Shown piece by piece: positions 1 to 9,067 of a stretch of 64,000 nucleotides of DNA. The stretch lies in NCBI GenBank assembly GCA_023421955.1, contig JAEZSE010000042.1:1-64000 (forward strand), given 5' to 3'. This DNA is from Bacillota bacterium. Its GTDB lineage: Bacteria; Bacillota; Clostridia; Christensenellales; UMGS416. Positions within the stretch are counted from its first letter, which is position 1. The number at the start of each line of letters is the position of its first letter. A program made the position numbers and the translations under genes. The notes beneath the pieces were generated by a model that was not told where the DNA came from, made no database searches, and was given only the letters and a program-made list of their open reading frames with translations.

Positions 1-54
1 CCCCCCTTAGCCGTCGGTGCTAAGCGCACCGACTTAAGGGAGGGTAGGGAGGGA
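1..54 (+). repeat. Two-hairpin intergenic repeat, copy 1 (partial)
   Basis: Second half of the repeat seen complete at 3240 and 3410. It reads CCCCCCTTA, then a stem with arms GTCGGTGC/GCACCGAC, then TTAAGGGAGGGTAGGGAG. The first hairpin lies before the window start. Confidence 0.75.
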
Positions 55-98
55 ATAAGCTCTCTCAGGCTATGATGCTTGAATTGACCAATCAACAA

Positions 99-175
99 CT
101 CCCTACCCGCCCTTGTTTTTGCCAAAGGCAAAAATTCAAGGGGGGATGTCGCCAACGGGCGACAGGGGGGATTTC
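99..175 (-). repeat. Two-hairpin intergenic repeat, copy 2
   Basis: Inverted orientation: CTCCCTACCC flank, a stem TTTTTGCC/GGCAAAAA, AAGGGGGGAT, a stem GTCGCC/GGCGAC, then AGGGGGGATTT. It ends about 18 bases before the cimA start codon, so it must be part of the cimA leader if transcription starts upstream. Confidence 0.75.
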
Positions 176-192
176 TTTAAAGGAGGTGCCCC

Positions 193-1794
193 ATGGATTT
201 TCCCTACACTGCTGGCAAACCCATCGAAATCCTGGATACGACCATGCGCGACGGTGCGCAGGCCCGGGGCATTGCCTTCTCCGTGGGCGATCGGATGCGC
301 CTGTGCCGGCTGCTGGACGAGTTCGGTATTCAACTCATCGAGGCCGGCAACCCCACCAGCAACCCCAAGGAAGCGGAGTTTTTCCAGCGGGCCAAAACGC
401 TGGGCCTGAAGCAGGCAAAGTTGGCCGCCTTCGGCAGCACCAGGCATAAGAGCATGACCGTGGAAGCCGACCCCTCCGTGCAGGCGCTGCTGGGTGCGGA
501 AACCGAGGTCATCGTGATCTTCGGCAAGTCCTGGGACCTGCACGCCGAAAAGGTGCTGGGTGTGACGCTGGAGCAAAATCTTGGCTTGATCTTTGATACT
601 GTGGACTACTTCAAGAGGCAAGGCCGGCAGGTTATTTTCGACGCCGAGCATTTCTTTGACGGTCATGCCCGCAACCCCGAATACGCGATGAAAGTGCTGC
701 AAGCGGCCCATGACGGTGGTGCACACCGGCTTGTGTTGTGCGATACCAACGGAGGCCAGCTGCCCCAGCAGGTTGCCGAAGCCACCGCCAGGGCCGATGA
801 GCTCTATCCTGGCATGGTGGGCATCCACTGCCACGACGACATTGGTATGGCCGTGGCCAACTCGGTGTCGGCGGTGGCGGCTGGGGCTGTGCAGGTGCAG
901 GGCACTTTCCTGGGCTTTGGCGAGCGGTGCGGCAACGCCAACCTTTCCGCCATCATCCCCACGCTTCAATTGAAACTGGGCTACGCCTGCGTACCGCAGA
1001 CCAGCATGGAGCAGCTCACCCACACAGCAAGGGCCGTGGCAGAGATCGCCAATGTGGCGCTTGATGACCGGCTGCCCTATGTGGGCCACAACGCCTTTGC
1101 CCACAAGGGCGGCATGCACATCGATGGCGTGATGAAAACGCCGGAGAGCTTTGAGCACCTGGACCCGGCAGCAGTGGGCAACGAGCGGGCGTTTCTGCTC
1201 TCCGAGGTGGCTGGCCGCAGCGCGCTGGCCAACCGGCTGCAGGCCATGTTCCCCGGCATCGACCGCAATGCGCCGGCGATCACCGAACTCACCAGACGCC
1301 TGAAGGAGCTGGAGCACGAGGGGTTCCAGTTTGAAGGTGCCGATGGCTCCTTCGAGCTGTTGGCACGCAGATACCTTAAGCCCTATGAGCCGTTTTTCAA
1401 GGTGGAATATTTCAAGTTCATCGGCGAGGATATGGATCAGGAAACGGGCCTTTCAGCCTACGGCACCGTGAAGGTGGATGTAGACGGCCGCAAGCAGGTG
1501 ACCGGCGGCGAGGGCGACGGCCCGGTGCACGCGCTGGACCAGGCGCTGCGGCGTGCGCTGGAGGTGTTTTTCCCTGTGCTATCCTCTGTGCACCTGACCG
1601 ACTACAAAGTCCGTGTGCTGGATGGCCGCGCCGCCACCGCTGCCCGCGTGCGCGTCGTCATCGAATCAACCGATGGGGAGAATGAATGGTCGACAGTAGG
1701 CGTGTCCACCAACGTGATCAACGCCAGTATGCAGGCCTTGGTGGACAGCATCGAATACAAGCTGCTGCATTCGCAGCGACAGGAGGGACCCTGA
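193..1794 (+). CDS. cimA: (R)-citramalate synthase
   Basis: Condenses acetyl-CoA with pyruvate to citramalate, the first step of the pyruvate route to 2-oxobutyrate and isoleucine. The 533-residue protein has the HMGL-like TIM barrel: TTMRDGAQ at residues 16-23 (metal and substrate contact) and HCHDD at 212-216 (metal ligands). A C-terminal LeuA-type allosteric domain lies at about 400-530, the usual layout and length for CimA rather than the longer LeuA. The start is set by AAAGGAGG six bases upstream of ATG. It sits one base ahead of leuC, whose product acts on citramalate as well as on isopropylmalate. The C-terminal domain implies feedback control by an end product, probably isoleucine. 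2-Isopropylmalate synthase is the alternative, but the sequence pattern favours CimA. Confidence 0.93.
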   Translation: MDFPYTAGKPIEILDTTMRDGAQARGIAFSVGDRMRLCRLLDEFGIQLIEAGNPTSNPKEAEFFQRAKTLGLKQAKLAAFGSTRHKSMTVEADPSVQALLGAETEVIVIFGKSWDLHAEKVLGVTLEQNLGLIFDTVDYFKRQGRQVIFDAEHFFDGHARNPEYAMKVLQAAHDGGAHRLVLCDTNGGQLPQQVAEATARADELYPGMVGIHCHDDIGMAVANSVSAVAAGAVQVQGTFLGFGERCGNANLSAIIPTLQLKLGYACVPQTSMEQLTHTARAVAEIANVALDDRLPYVGHNAFAHKGGMHIDGVMKTPESFEHLDPAAVGNERAFLLSEVAGRSALANRLQAMFPGIDRNAPAITELTRRLKELEHEGFQFEGADGSFELLARRYLKPYEPFFKVEYFKFIGEDMDQETGLSAYGTVKVDVDGRKQVTGGEGDGPVHALDQALRRALEVFFPVLSSVHLTDYKVRVLDGRAATAARVRVVIESTDGENEWSTVGVSTNVINASMQALVDSIEYKLLHSQRQEGP

Positions 1795-1795
1795 C

Positions 1796-3055
1796 ATGGC
1801 AATGACGATGACGCAAAAGATATTGGCCGCCCACGCTGGGCTTGAAAGCGTGAAGCCGGGCCAGTTTGTGGAGTGCCGGCTCGATATGGTGCTGGGCAAT
1901 GACATCACCGCCCCCATCGCCATCGAGGAGTTTCAAAAGGCCGGCGCCAAAGAGGTGTTTGACCGCAGCCGCGTGGCCTTGGTGCCGGATCATTTCACCC
2001 CCAACAAAGACATCAAGGCCGCCGAACAGTGCAAGTGCCTCAGGACCTTTGCCCACGAGCAGGGCATAGAAAACTGGTTTGAGGTGGGCCAGATGGGCGT
2101 GGAGCACGCGCTGCTGCCTGAAAAGGGGCTGGTGGTGCCCGGCGATGTGGTGATCGGCGCTGACAGCCACACCTGCACCTATGGCGCACTGGGCGCTTTC
2201 TCCACCGGCGTGGGCAGCACCGACATGGCTGCTGGCATGGCCACAGGCCGCGCCTGGTTCAAGGTGCCGTCGGCGCTGCGCTTCCACCTCACCGGCAACT
2301 TCCAACGCTGGGTGGGCGGCAAAGACCTGATCCTGCACATCATCGGTATGATTGGCGTGGACGGCGCTCTTTATAAGTCCATGGAGTTCACCGGACCCGG
2401 TGTGGCCAGCCTGACTATGGACGACCGCTTCACCGTGGCCAACATGGCCATCGAGGCCGGCGCGAAGAACGGCATCTTCCCCGTGGATGACGCCACCCGC
2501 GCCTATGTGAAGGATCGTGGTGTGCGGCCATCGGTGGAGTTTGCTTCCGACTCCGACGCCGACTATGACGCCACCTATGAGATTGACCTGGCTGAAATCC
2601 CGCCCACGGTGGCGTTCCCGCATCTGCCGGAAAACACCCGGGCTGTTTCGCTGGCTGGCGATGTGCTGATCGACCAGGTTGTGATCGGCTCCTGCACCAA
2701 CGGCAGGCTGAGTGACCTCAAAGCTGCCGCCGAGGTGCTGAAGGGCCGCAGAGTGGCCCCCACCGTGCGGGCGCTCATCATCCCGGCCACGCAGCAAATC
2801 TGGCTGGACGCCGTGCACGAGGGGTTGATGGATGTCTTCATCGCTTCCGGCTGCGCCGTCTCCACACCCACCTGCGGCCCCTGCTTGGGCGGCCACATGG
2901 GCATATTGGCCGAGGGCGAGCGGGCTGTGGCCACCACCAACCGCAACTTTGTGGGCCGCATGGGCCATCCCAAGTCCGAGGTCTATCTGGCCAACCCCGC
3001 CGTGGCCGCCGCCAGCGCGGTGCTGGGCAGGATTGCCGGGCCGGAGGAATTATAA
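1796..3055 (+). CDS. leuC: 3-isopropylmalate/(R)-2-methylmalate dehydratase large subunit
   Basis: Isomerises 2-isopropylmalate to 3-isopropylmalate, and citramalate to 3-methylmalate, together with LeuD. The 419 residues match the short HacA/archaeal-type LeuC. The [4Fe-4S] cluster cysteines are visible: C300 in GSCTNGR, and C360 and C363 in PTCGPCLGG. GADSHTCTYG near residue 120 is the aconitase-family signature. The start follows cimA by one base, with AGGAGG inside the end of cimA, so the two are translationally coupled. It is unusual that its partner leuD begins 458 bases later, after a stretch filled with repeats. Confidence 0.96.
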   Translation: MAMTMTQKILAAHAGLESVKPGQFVECRLDMVLGNDITAPIAIEEFQKAGAKEVFDRSRVALVPDHFTPNKDIKAAEQCKCLRTFAHEQGIENWFEVGQMGVEHALLPEKGLVVPGDVVIGADSHTCTYGALGAFSTGVGSTDMAAGMATGRAWFKVPSALRFHLTGNFQRWVGGKDLILHIIGMIGVDGALYKSMEFTGPGVASLTMDDRFTVANMAIEAGAKNGIFPVDDATRAYVKDRGVRPSVEFASDSDADYDATYEIDLAEIPPTVAFPHLPENTRAVSLAGDVLIDQVVIGSCTNGRLSDLKAAAEVLKGRRVAPTVRALIIPATQQIWLDAVHEGLMDVFIASGCAVSTPTCGPCLGGHMGILAEGERAVATTNRNFVGRMGHPKSEVYLANPAVAAASAVLGRIAGPEEL

Positions 3056-3185
3056 CTCCCCCTGTCGTTCCTTCGGAACGACATCCCCCTCAAGGAGGGG
3101 GACAAGTAGTACTCTCTCAATGTGTTCGATGACGAACTTGCCTCCCTCTTGAGGGAGGTGGCAGCGAAGCTGACGGAGGGAGTTC
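3054..3185 (+). repeat. Second-family C/G-run hairpin repeat, copy A
   Basis: AACTCCCCCT, a stem GTCGTTC/GAACGAC, ATCCCCCTC, AAGGAGGGGGACAAGTAGT, then TTGCCTCCCTC pairing with GAGGGAGG and GGCAGCGAAGCTGACGG. The same order of modules recurs at 25921-26169. It starts at the leuC stop codon. Confidence 0.7.
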
Positions 3186-3190
3186 CAAGC

Positions 3191-3218
3191 AGTAGGGGCC
3201 GGGCTCCGTCCCGGCCCG
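3191..3218 (+). repeat. GGGCCGGG/CCCGGCCC hairpin repeat, copy 1
   Basis: AGTAGGGGCCGGGCTC continues into CGTCCCGGCCCG. The perfect 8-bp arms GGGCCGGG/CCCGGCCC enclose CTCCGT. Identical cores occur at 34998 and, with a long insert in the loop, at 16528. Confidence 0.7.
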
Positions 3219-3239
3219 TTATAAAGCACTGGCCTTAGG

Positions 3240-3320
3240 AAATCCCCCCTGCCGCTTGCGAGCGGCATCCCCCCTTAGCCGTCGGTGCTAAGCGCACCGA
3301 CTTAAGGGAGGGTAGGGAGG
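3240..3320 (+). repeat. Two-hairpin intergenic repeat, copy 3
   Basis: Complete copy: AATCCCCCCT, stem GCCGCT/AGCGGC, ATCCCCCCTTA, stem GTCGGTGC/GCACCGAC, TTAAGGGAGGGTAGGGAG. It fills part of the leuC-leuD gap. Confidence 0.8.
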
Positions 3321-3345
3321 TCGCTTTATCTGGCTTATGTGTAGG

Positions 3346-3387
3346 GGCGGCTGGTCGCATTCTTTGAATGCTGCTCGCCATGCAACC
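3346..3387 (-). repeat. Hairpin module related to the insert at 16541
   Basis: GGCTGGTCGCATTC, TTT, GAATGCTGCTCGCCATGC. The stem arms GCATTC/GAATGC sit between GGCTGGTC and GCTGCTCGCC. Its reverse complement matches the duplicated GCATAGGCGAGCAGC and ATGCGGCCAGCC units at 16551-16630. Confidence 0.55.
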
Positions 3388-3409
3388 TAGCTCACGATCC
3401 GCCCGCAGG

Positions 3410-3489
3410 AAATCCCCCCTGCCGCTTGCGAGCGGCATCCCCCCTTAGCCGTCGGTGCTGAGCGCACCGACTTAAGGGAGGGTAGGAGG
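3410..3489 (+). repeat. Two-hairpin intergenic repeat, copy 4
   Basis: Nearly identical to copy 3; TAAGCGCACC is TGAGCGCACC here. It ends 24 bases before the leuD start codon. The rest of the 458-base leuC-leuD gap is other hairpin repeats; I see no gene and no clear terminator in it. Confidence 0.8.
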
Positions 3490-3513
3490 TAGAATAAAGT
3501 CTGGAGGTTCACC

Positions 3514-4017
3514 ATGAACGCCAACGGTAAAGTTTTCAAATACGGCAACAACGTTGATACCGACGTGATCATACCGGCCCGCTATCTGAACTCCATCGAC
3601 CAGAAATACCTGGCCAGCCACTGCATGGAAGATATTGACGGCAGCTTCGCCTCATCGGTGCAGCCCGGCGACATCATTGTGGGCGGCGAAAACTTCGGCT
3701 GCGGCTCCTCCCGCGAGCACGCGCCCATCGCCATCAAGGCGTCCGGCGTGTCCTGCGTGATCGCCAAGAGCTTCGCCCGTATCTTCTTCCGCAACGCAAT
3801 CAACATCGGCCTGCCGATCCTGGAGTGCGCCGAAGCGGTGGAAGGCATCAGCGCCGGTGACACTGTTGAGGTGGACTTTGACACCGGCAAAATCACCGAT
3901 GTGACCGCCGGCAAGTCCTGGCAGGCGGAGCCGTTCCCCGAGTTTTTGCAAAACATTATACAGTCCGGCGGGCTGATGGGCTCCATCGCCGCCCGCGCCA
4001 ATGGAGGAAATCAATGA
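3514..4017 (+). CDS. leuD: 3-isopropylmalate/(R)-2-methylmalate dehydratase small subunit
   Basis: Swivelling small subunit of the LeuCD isomerase. The 167-residue length fits the short HacB/LeuD type. GGENFGCGSSREHAP at about residues 53-67 carries the conserved loop that binds substrate carboxylates. TGGAGG stands seven to eight bases before the ATG. The 3' end overlaps leuB by four bases (ATGA), so leuD and leuB are coupled. Separation from leuC by repeats may mean a separate promoter or readthrough; I see no convincing promoter in the gap. Confidence 0.96.
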   Translation: MNANGKVFKYGNNVDTDVIIPARYLNSIDQKYLASHCMEDIDGSFASSVQPGDIIVGGENFGCGSSREHAPIAIKASGVSCVIAKSFARIFFRNAINIGLPILECAEAVEGISAGDTVEVDFDTGKITDVTAGKSWQAEPFPEFLQNIIQSGGLMGSIAARANGGNQ

Positions 4018-5093
4018 GTTATCATATTGCCCTTGTGCCCGGTGACGGCATCGGCCCCGACGTCGTGGCGGAAGCCGTCCATGTGTTGAAGGCCGTAGGC
4101 ACCAGGTTTGGTCATGGCTTTGAGTTTCGTACGCTGCTGGCAGGAGGCGCCGCCATTGACGCCACCGGCCACCCGCTGCCGGAGGACACCATCCAGAGCT
4201 GCCGCGACTCCGACGCGGTGCTACTGGGCGCGGTGGGCGGCCCGAAGTGGGACAGCCTGCCCGGAGACCAGCGCCCCGAAAAGGCGCTGCTGGGCCTGCG
4301 CTCCGGCCTGGGCCTCTATGCCAACCTGCGCCCAGCGATCCTCTTCCCGGAGCTTGCCTCCGCCTGCCCGCTGCGGCCTGATCTGGTGGCTGGTGGCCTG
4401 GATGTGCTGGTGGTGCGGGAGTTGACCGGCGGCCTTTACTTCGGGGCCAAGGGCCACACCGAATCCAGCACAGGCGACAGCGCCTATGACACGATGGTCT
4501 ATTCCGATTTTGAGGTGGAGCGCATCGCCCGCCGGGGTTTTGAGGCCGCCCGTGCCCGCAGCCGCCGTTTAACCTCCGTGGACAAGGCCAACATCCTGGA
4601 AACCTCCCGCCTGTGGCGCAAGACCGTGGAGCGCTTGGCCAAGGAGTATCCCGATGTGGCTGTTGACCACCTTTATGTGGACAACGCCGCCATGCAGCTG
4701 GTGGTGCGCCCACGTCAGTTTGATGTGATCGTAACGGAAAACACCTTCGGCGACATTCTCTCTGACATCGCCTCAATCATCACCGGCTCCATCGGCATGC
4801 TGCCGTCGGCAAGCCTGGGGCAGGGAAGCTTCGGTCTTTATGAGCCGGTACACGGCTCGGCCCCCGACATCGCCGGGCAGGACCGTGCCAACCCCATCGC
4901 CACAATCCTCTCCGCCGCGATGATGCTGCGGCACACGTTCCATCTGGAGGCCGAAGCCCAAGCGGTGGAGGCCGCTGTGAAAGCGGTACTATCCCAAGGC
5001 TACCGCACCGGCGACATCATGGGCGAGGGGATGAAGCGCGTGGGGACGAAGGAGATGGGAAGGTTAATCGTGGAAGAGATTGCCAAGGTATAA
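4014..5093 (+). CDS. leuB: 3-isopropylmalate dehydrogenase
   Basis: NAD-dependent oxidative decarboxylation of 3-isopropylmalate (leucine) and of 3-methylmalate (CimA route to isoleucine). The 359 residues open with ALVPGDGIGPDV. They include the substrate-binding RSGLGLYANLRP near residue 96, RELTGGLYFG near 130, and the NAD-site region GSAPDIAGQDRANP near 280. The ATG overlaps the leuD stop, and GGAGG lies about seven bases before it. The next gene, ilvD, is about 290 bases away beyond two repeats. Confidence 0.97.
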   Translation: MSYHIALVPGDGIGPDVVAEAVHVLKAVGTRFGHGFEFRTLLAGGAAIDATGHPLPEDTIQSCRDSDAVLLGAVGGPKWDSLPGDQRPEKALLGLRSGLGLYANLRPAILFPELASACPLRPDLVAGGLDVLVVRELTGGLYFGAKGHTESSTGDSAYDTMVYSDFEVERIARRGFEAARARSRRLTSVDKANILETSRLWRKTVERLAKEYPDVAVDHLYVDNAAMQLVVRPRQFDVIVTENTFGDILSDIASIITGSIGMLPSASLGQGSFGLYEPVHGSAPDIAGQDRANPIATILSAAMMLRHTFHLEAEAQAVEAAVKAVLSQGYRTGDIMGEGMKRVGTKEMGRLIVEEIAKV

Positions 5094-5160
5094 AGCATAA
5101 GTGTGATCATGATGTCTATGTACGGGCGGGGCTCTGTACCTGCCCTAGCGAATCCCCTTG

Positions 5161-5215
5161 GAAATCCCCCCTGCCCTCTGCGGAGGGCATCCCCCCTTCG
5201 TAAAGGGGGTGGGGA
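5161..5215 (+). repeat. Two-hairpin intergenic repeat, copy 5 (degenerate)
   Basis: AAATCCCCCCT, stem GCCCTC/GAGGGC, ATCCCCCCTT, a minimal second turn CGTA, then AAGGGGGTGGGGAG. The second hairpin has been lost, but the flanks still pair. Confidence 0.7.
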
Positions 5216-5266
5216 GATCGCTTCCTCAAGCTTCTGCGGTTCAAGTGATTTGTCAGTGGTCAATGC

Positions 5267-5324
5267 CACTCCCTACCCTCCCTTAATAAGGGGGGATGTC
5301 GCTCACAAGCGACAGGGGGGATTT
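5267..5324 (-). repeat. Two-hairpin intergenic repeat, copy 6
   Basis: Inverted orientation: CTCCCTACCCTCCCTTA, ATAAGGGGGGAT, stem GTCGCT/AGCGAC, AGGGGGGATTT. It lies about 62 bases before the ilvD start. The 293-base leuB-ilvD gap holds copies 5 and 6 and no gene that I can support. Confidence 0.75.
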
Positions 5325-5386
5325 ATAAAGTGCCGCCCACATCGCGTCGCAACGCCGCGATAGCACAGGCGGCAAAAGGAGTATCC

Positions 5387-7039
<1,653 letters not shown>

Positions 7040-7236
7040 CTTTCGTATCTTTGGGGGTTCGGGGGCTTATACAAGTCCCGAGCCGCTAGTGACGCTGGGC
7101 GTGGCGGTATGCACACGCATACCGTCGCAACAAGCGCTGTTTGACGAGCGCGAAGCGCGAGGAGTTGCATTGTTGCAGCCCCGAGGAACGCGGCGGCGAG
7201 GAGACAGACTTGTATCGCCCCCGAGGGTTTTGGTTA

Positions 7237-7261
7237 CTTTTGCCCCGCAAAAGTAACAAGA
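7237..7261 (+). other. Perfect inverted repeat in the ilvB leader
   Basis: GTTACTTTTGC and GCAAAAGTAAC are perfect 11-base arms around CCC, about 25 bases before the ilvB start codon. No U-run follows, so it is not a standard terminator. It lies in a 245-base leader (7040-7284) that contains further GC-rich self-complementary runs such as GCGCGAAGCGCG and has no supported gene. It could be a dispersed repeat or a translational control hairpin. Confidence 0.6.
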
Positions 7262-7284
7262 TAAGAAGAAAGGAGCCAAACACG

Positions 7285-8955
7285 ATGTTATTAACCGGAG
7301 CCCAGATCATCATCGAATGCCTCAAGGAGCAGGGAGTGGACGTCGTGTTCGGCTACCCCGGCGGCCAGATCATCCCGTTTTATGACGCACTTTATGTGGA
7401 TGGCACGATCCGCCACATCTTGCCGGCTCACGAGCAGGGAGCCTCTCACGCCGCTGACGGCTATTCGCGCAGCACCGGCCGCACCGGTGTGGTGATCGCC
7501 ACATCCGGCCCCGGTGCCACGAACCTGATCACCGGCCTTGCCACTGCCTATATGGACTCCACGCCTCTGGTGGCGATCACCGGCAACGTGCCCACGGGCC
7601 TTTTGGGCCGCGACAGTTTCCAGGAAGTGGACATCGTGGGCATCAGTATGCCAATCTCCAAGCACAACTACCAGGTGCGCGACATTGCAAAGCTCGCCCC
7701 GACCATCCGCGAGGCCTTTGCAGTGGCCCGCTCCGGCAGGCCCGGCCCGGTGCTGATTGACGTGCCCAAGGATATGCAGCAGGGGAAGTGCGAATATGAA
7801 CCGGCTGCCCCCATTGCTTTCAATGGCAACGGCGCGCCGAAGCCCGAGCAGCTGGAAGAGGCGTTGAGCCTGATCGCCGCTGCCCGGCGACCCTTCATCT
7901 ATGCCGGTGGCGGCGTTGTCAAAGCGGGAGCTTCTGCAGAACTCATTGAGCTTGCCGAGCGCATCGGCTCGCCGGTTGCGTGCAGCCTGATGGGGCTGGG
8001 GTCCATCCCCGGCGACCACCCCTTGTTCACCGGCATGATCGGCATGCATGGCACCAAGGCCAGCAACATGGGCGTGATGAACGCAGACCTTCTGATCGTG
8101 CTGGGCGCGCGCTTCTCCGACCGCGTGATTGGCCGGGCAGAGAGCTTCGCCGCCGGGGCTCAGATCCTGCATGTGGACATTGACCCGGCGGAGGTGAATA
8201 AAAACATCCGCGCCCACCATGGCATCATCGGCGACATCAAGCAGGTGCTGGCGGCGCTGCTCACCCGCGTGGAAAAGAGTGAAAAGCCCCAGTGGCTCAG
8301 TGAGATCGCCACGTGGAAGCTGGAAACACCGGAGCAATCCAACACGCCGGGCCTCAAGCCAAAGCACATCATCGAGCGCCTGTCCGCCATTGCTCCGGAA
8401 AACACCATCGTTGCCACCGACGTGGGCCAGCACCAGATGTGGACGGCTCAATACTTCACATTCCGCCGCTGTGGAGCGTTCCTCACCTCCGGCGGGCTTG
8501 GCACGATGGGCTTTGGGCTGGGTGCTGCCATCGGCGCTAAAGTAGCCAACCCCACCCGCCCGGTGATCCTGGTAACCGGCGACGGCAGCTTCCGCATGAA
8601 CCTCAATGAAATGACCACGATTGCCCGATACAAGCTGCCTGTCGTGATCGTATTGATGAACAACCATGTGCTTGGCATGGTGCGGCAGTGGCAGACGCTC
8701 TTTTTTGACCGCCACTATTCGCAGACCAACCTCACCGAGGATGTGGACTTTGGCAAGATCGCCGCGGGCTTCGGCATCCCGGCGTGGAAGGTGCAGAGCC
8801 CCGACGATGTGGATCGGGCGATCACCTGGGCCCTCGGGTGCGGCGGGCCGGCGCTATTGGAGTTTACCATTGACAATGACGAGAAGGTGCTGCCGATGGT
8901 GGCACCGGGGGATAGCATTGACCGGTTGATATTGAGTGTGGATGGGGCGGAGTAG
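7285..8955 (+). CDS. ilvB: Acetolactate synthase, large (catalytic) subunit
   Basis: Thiamine diphosphate enzyme condensing two pyruvates to acetolactate, or pyruvate with 2-oxobutyrate to acetohydroxybutyrate. The start at MLLTGAQ is set by AAAGGAG with an eight-base spacer; the upstream extension from a TTG at 7141 reads repeat-like DNA. The 556 residues show the catalytic glutamate E50 (PAHEQGASH), the FAD-side central domain, and the TPP/Mg motif GDGSFRMN...MNN at about 432-460. No small regulatory subunit (ilvN) follows; the gene ends in a terminator. Either ilvN is elsewhere or the enzyme works alone, as the catabolic type does. The family is certain; anabolic versus catabolic is inferred from context. 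Confidence 0.94.
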   Translation: MLLTGAQIIIECLKEQGVDVVFGYPGGQIIPFYDALYVDGTIRHILPAHEQGASHAADGYSRSTGRTGVVIATSGPGATNLITGLATAYMDSTPLVAITGNVPTGLLGRDSFQEVDIVGISMPISKHNYQVRDIAKLAPTIREAFAVARSGRPGPVLIDVPKDMQQGKCEYEPAAPIAFNGNGAPKPEQLEEALSLIAAARRPFIYAGGGVVKAGASAELIELAERIGSPVACSLMGLGSIPGDHPLFTGMIGMHGTKASNMGVMNADLLIVLGARFSDRVIGRAESFAAGAQILHVDIDPAEVNKNIRAHHGIIGDIKQVLAALLTRVEKSEKPQWLSEIATWKLETPEQSNTPGLKPKHIIERLSAIAPENTIVATDVGQHQMWTAQYFTFRRCGAFLTSGGLGTMGFGLGAAIGAKVANPTRPVILVTGDGSFRMNLNEMTTIARYKLPVVIVLMNNHVLGMVRQWQTLFFDRHYSQTNLTEDVDFGKIAAGFGIPAWKVQSPDDVDRAITWALGCGGPALLEFTIDNDEKVLPMVAPGDSIDRLILSVDGAE

Positions 8956-8970
8956 TAAATCGATTCTTCC

Positions 8971-9000
8971 AAAGGAAGCCGCACTAATGGCTTCCTTTTT
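8971..9000 (+). terminator. Terminator after ilvB
   Basis: AAAGGAAGCC and GGCTTCCTTTTT form a nine to ten base stem with an eight-base loop and a T-run. Confidence 0.85.
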
Positions 9001-9009
9001 GTTTGCGGA

Positions 9010-9038
9010 TTGTTATAAACACCTTGTTGGCTTATAAT
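9010..9038 (+). promoter_or_regulatory. Sigma-A promoter for the AT-rich gene
   Basis: TTGTTA, a 17-base spacer, then TATAAT, 30 bases before the TTG start of the next gene. Confidence 0.65.
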
Positions 9039-9067
9039 TCGAAGATACTACAAATCGGAGTAAAGAA

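Noticed and set aside
136..1317. Long minus-strand open frame of 393 codons across cimA
   Set aside because: It is the antisense of a clear cimA gene in GC-rich DNA; no family match, no ribosome binding site. Similar long antisense frames over leuC, ilvD, ilvB, xylB and others were rejected for the same reason.
3054..3185. T-box or other riboswitch in the leucine gene gaps
   Set aside because: No T-box sequence or specifier-loop layout is visible; the hairpins belong to dispersed repeats.
5330..5386. Upstream start for ilvD at 5330
   Set aside because: It lacks a ribosome binding site and adds 19 residues with no match; ATG 5387 has AAAAGGAG.
7141..7284. N-terminal extension of IlvB from TTG 7141
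   Set aside because: The 48 extra residues read the repeat-like leader; ATG 7285 has a strong ribosome binding site and the family start.
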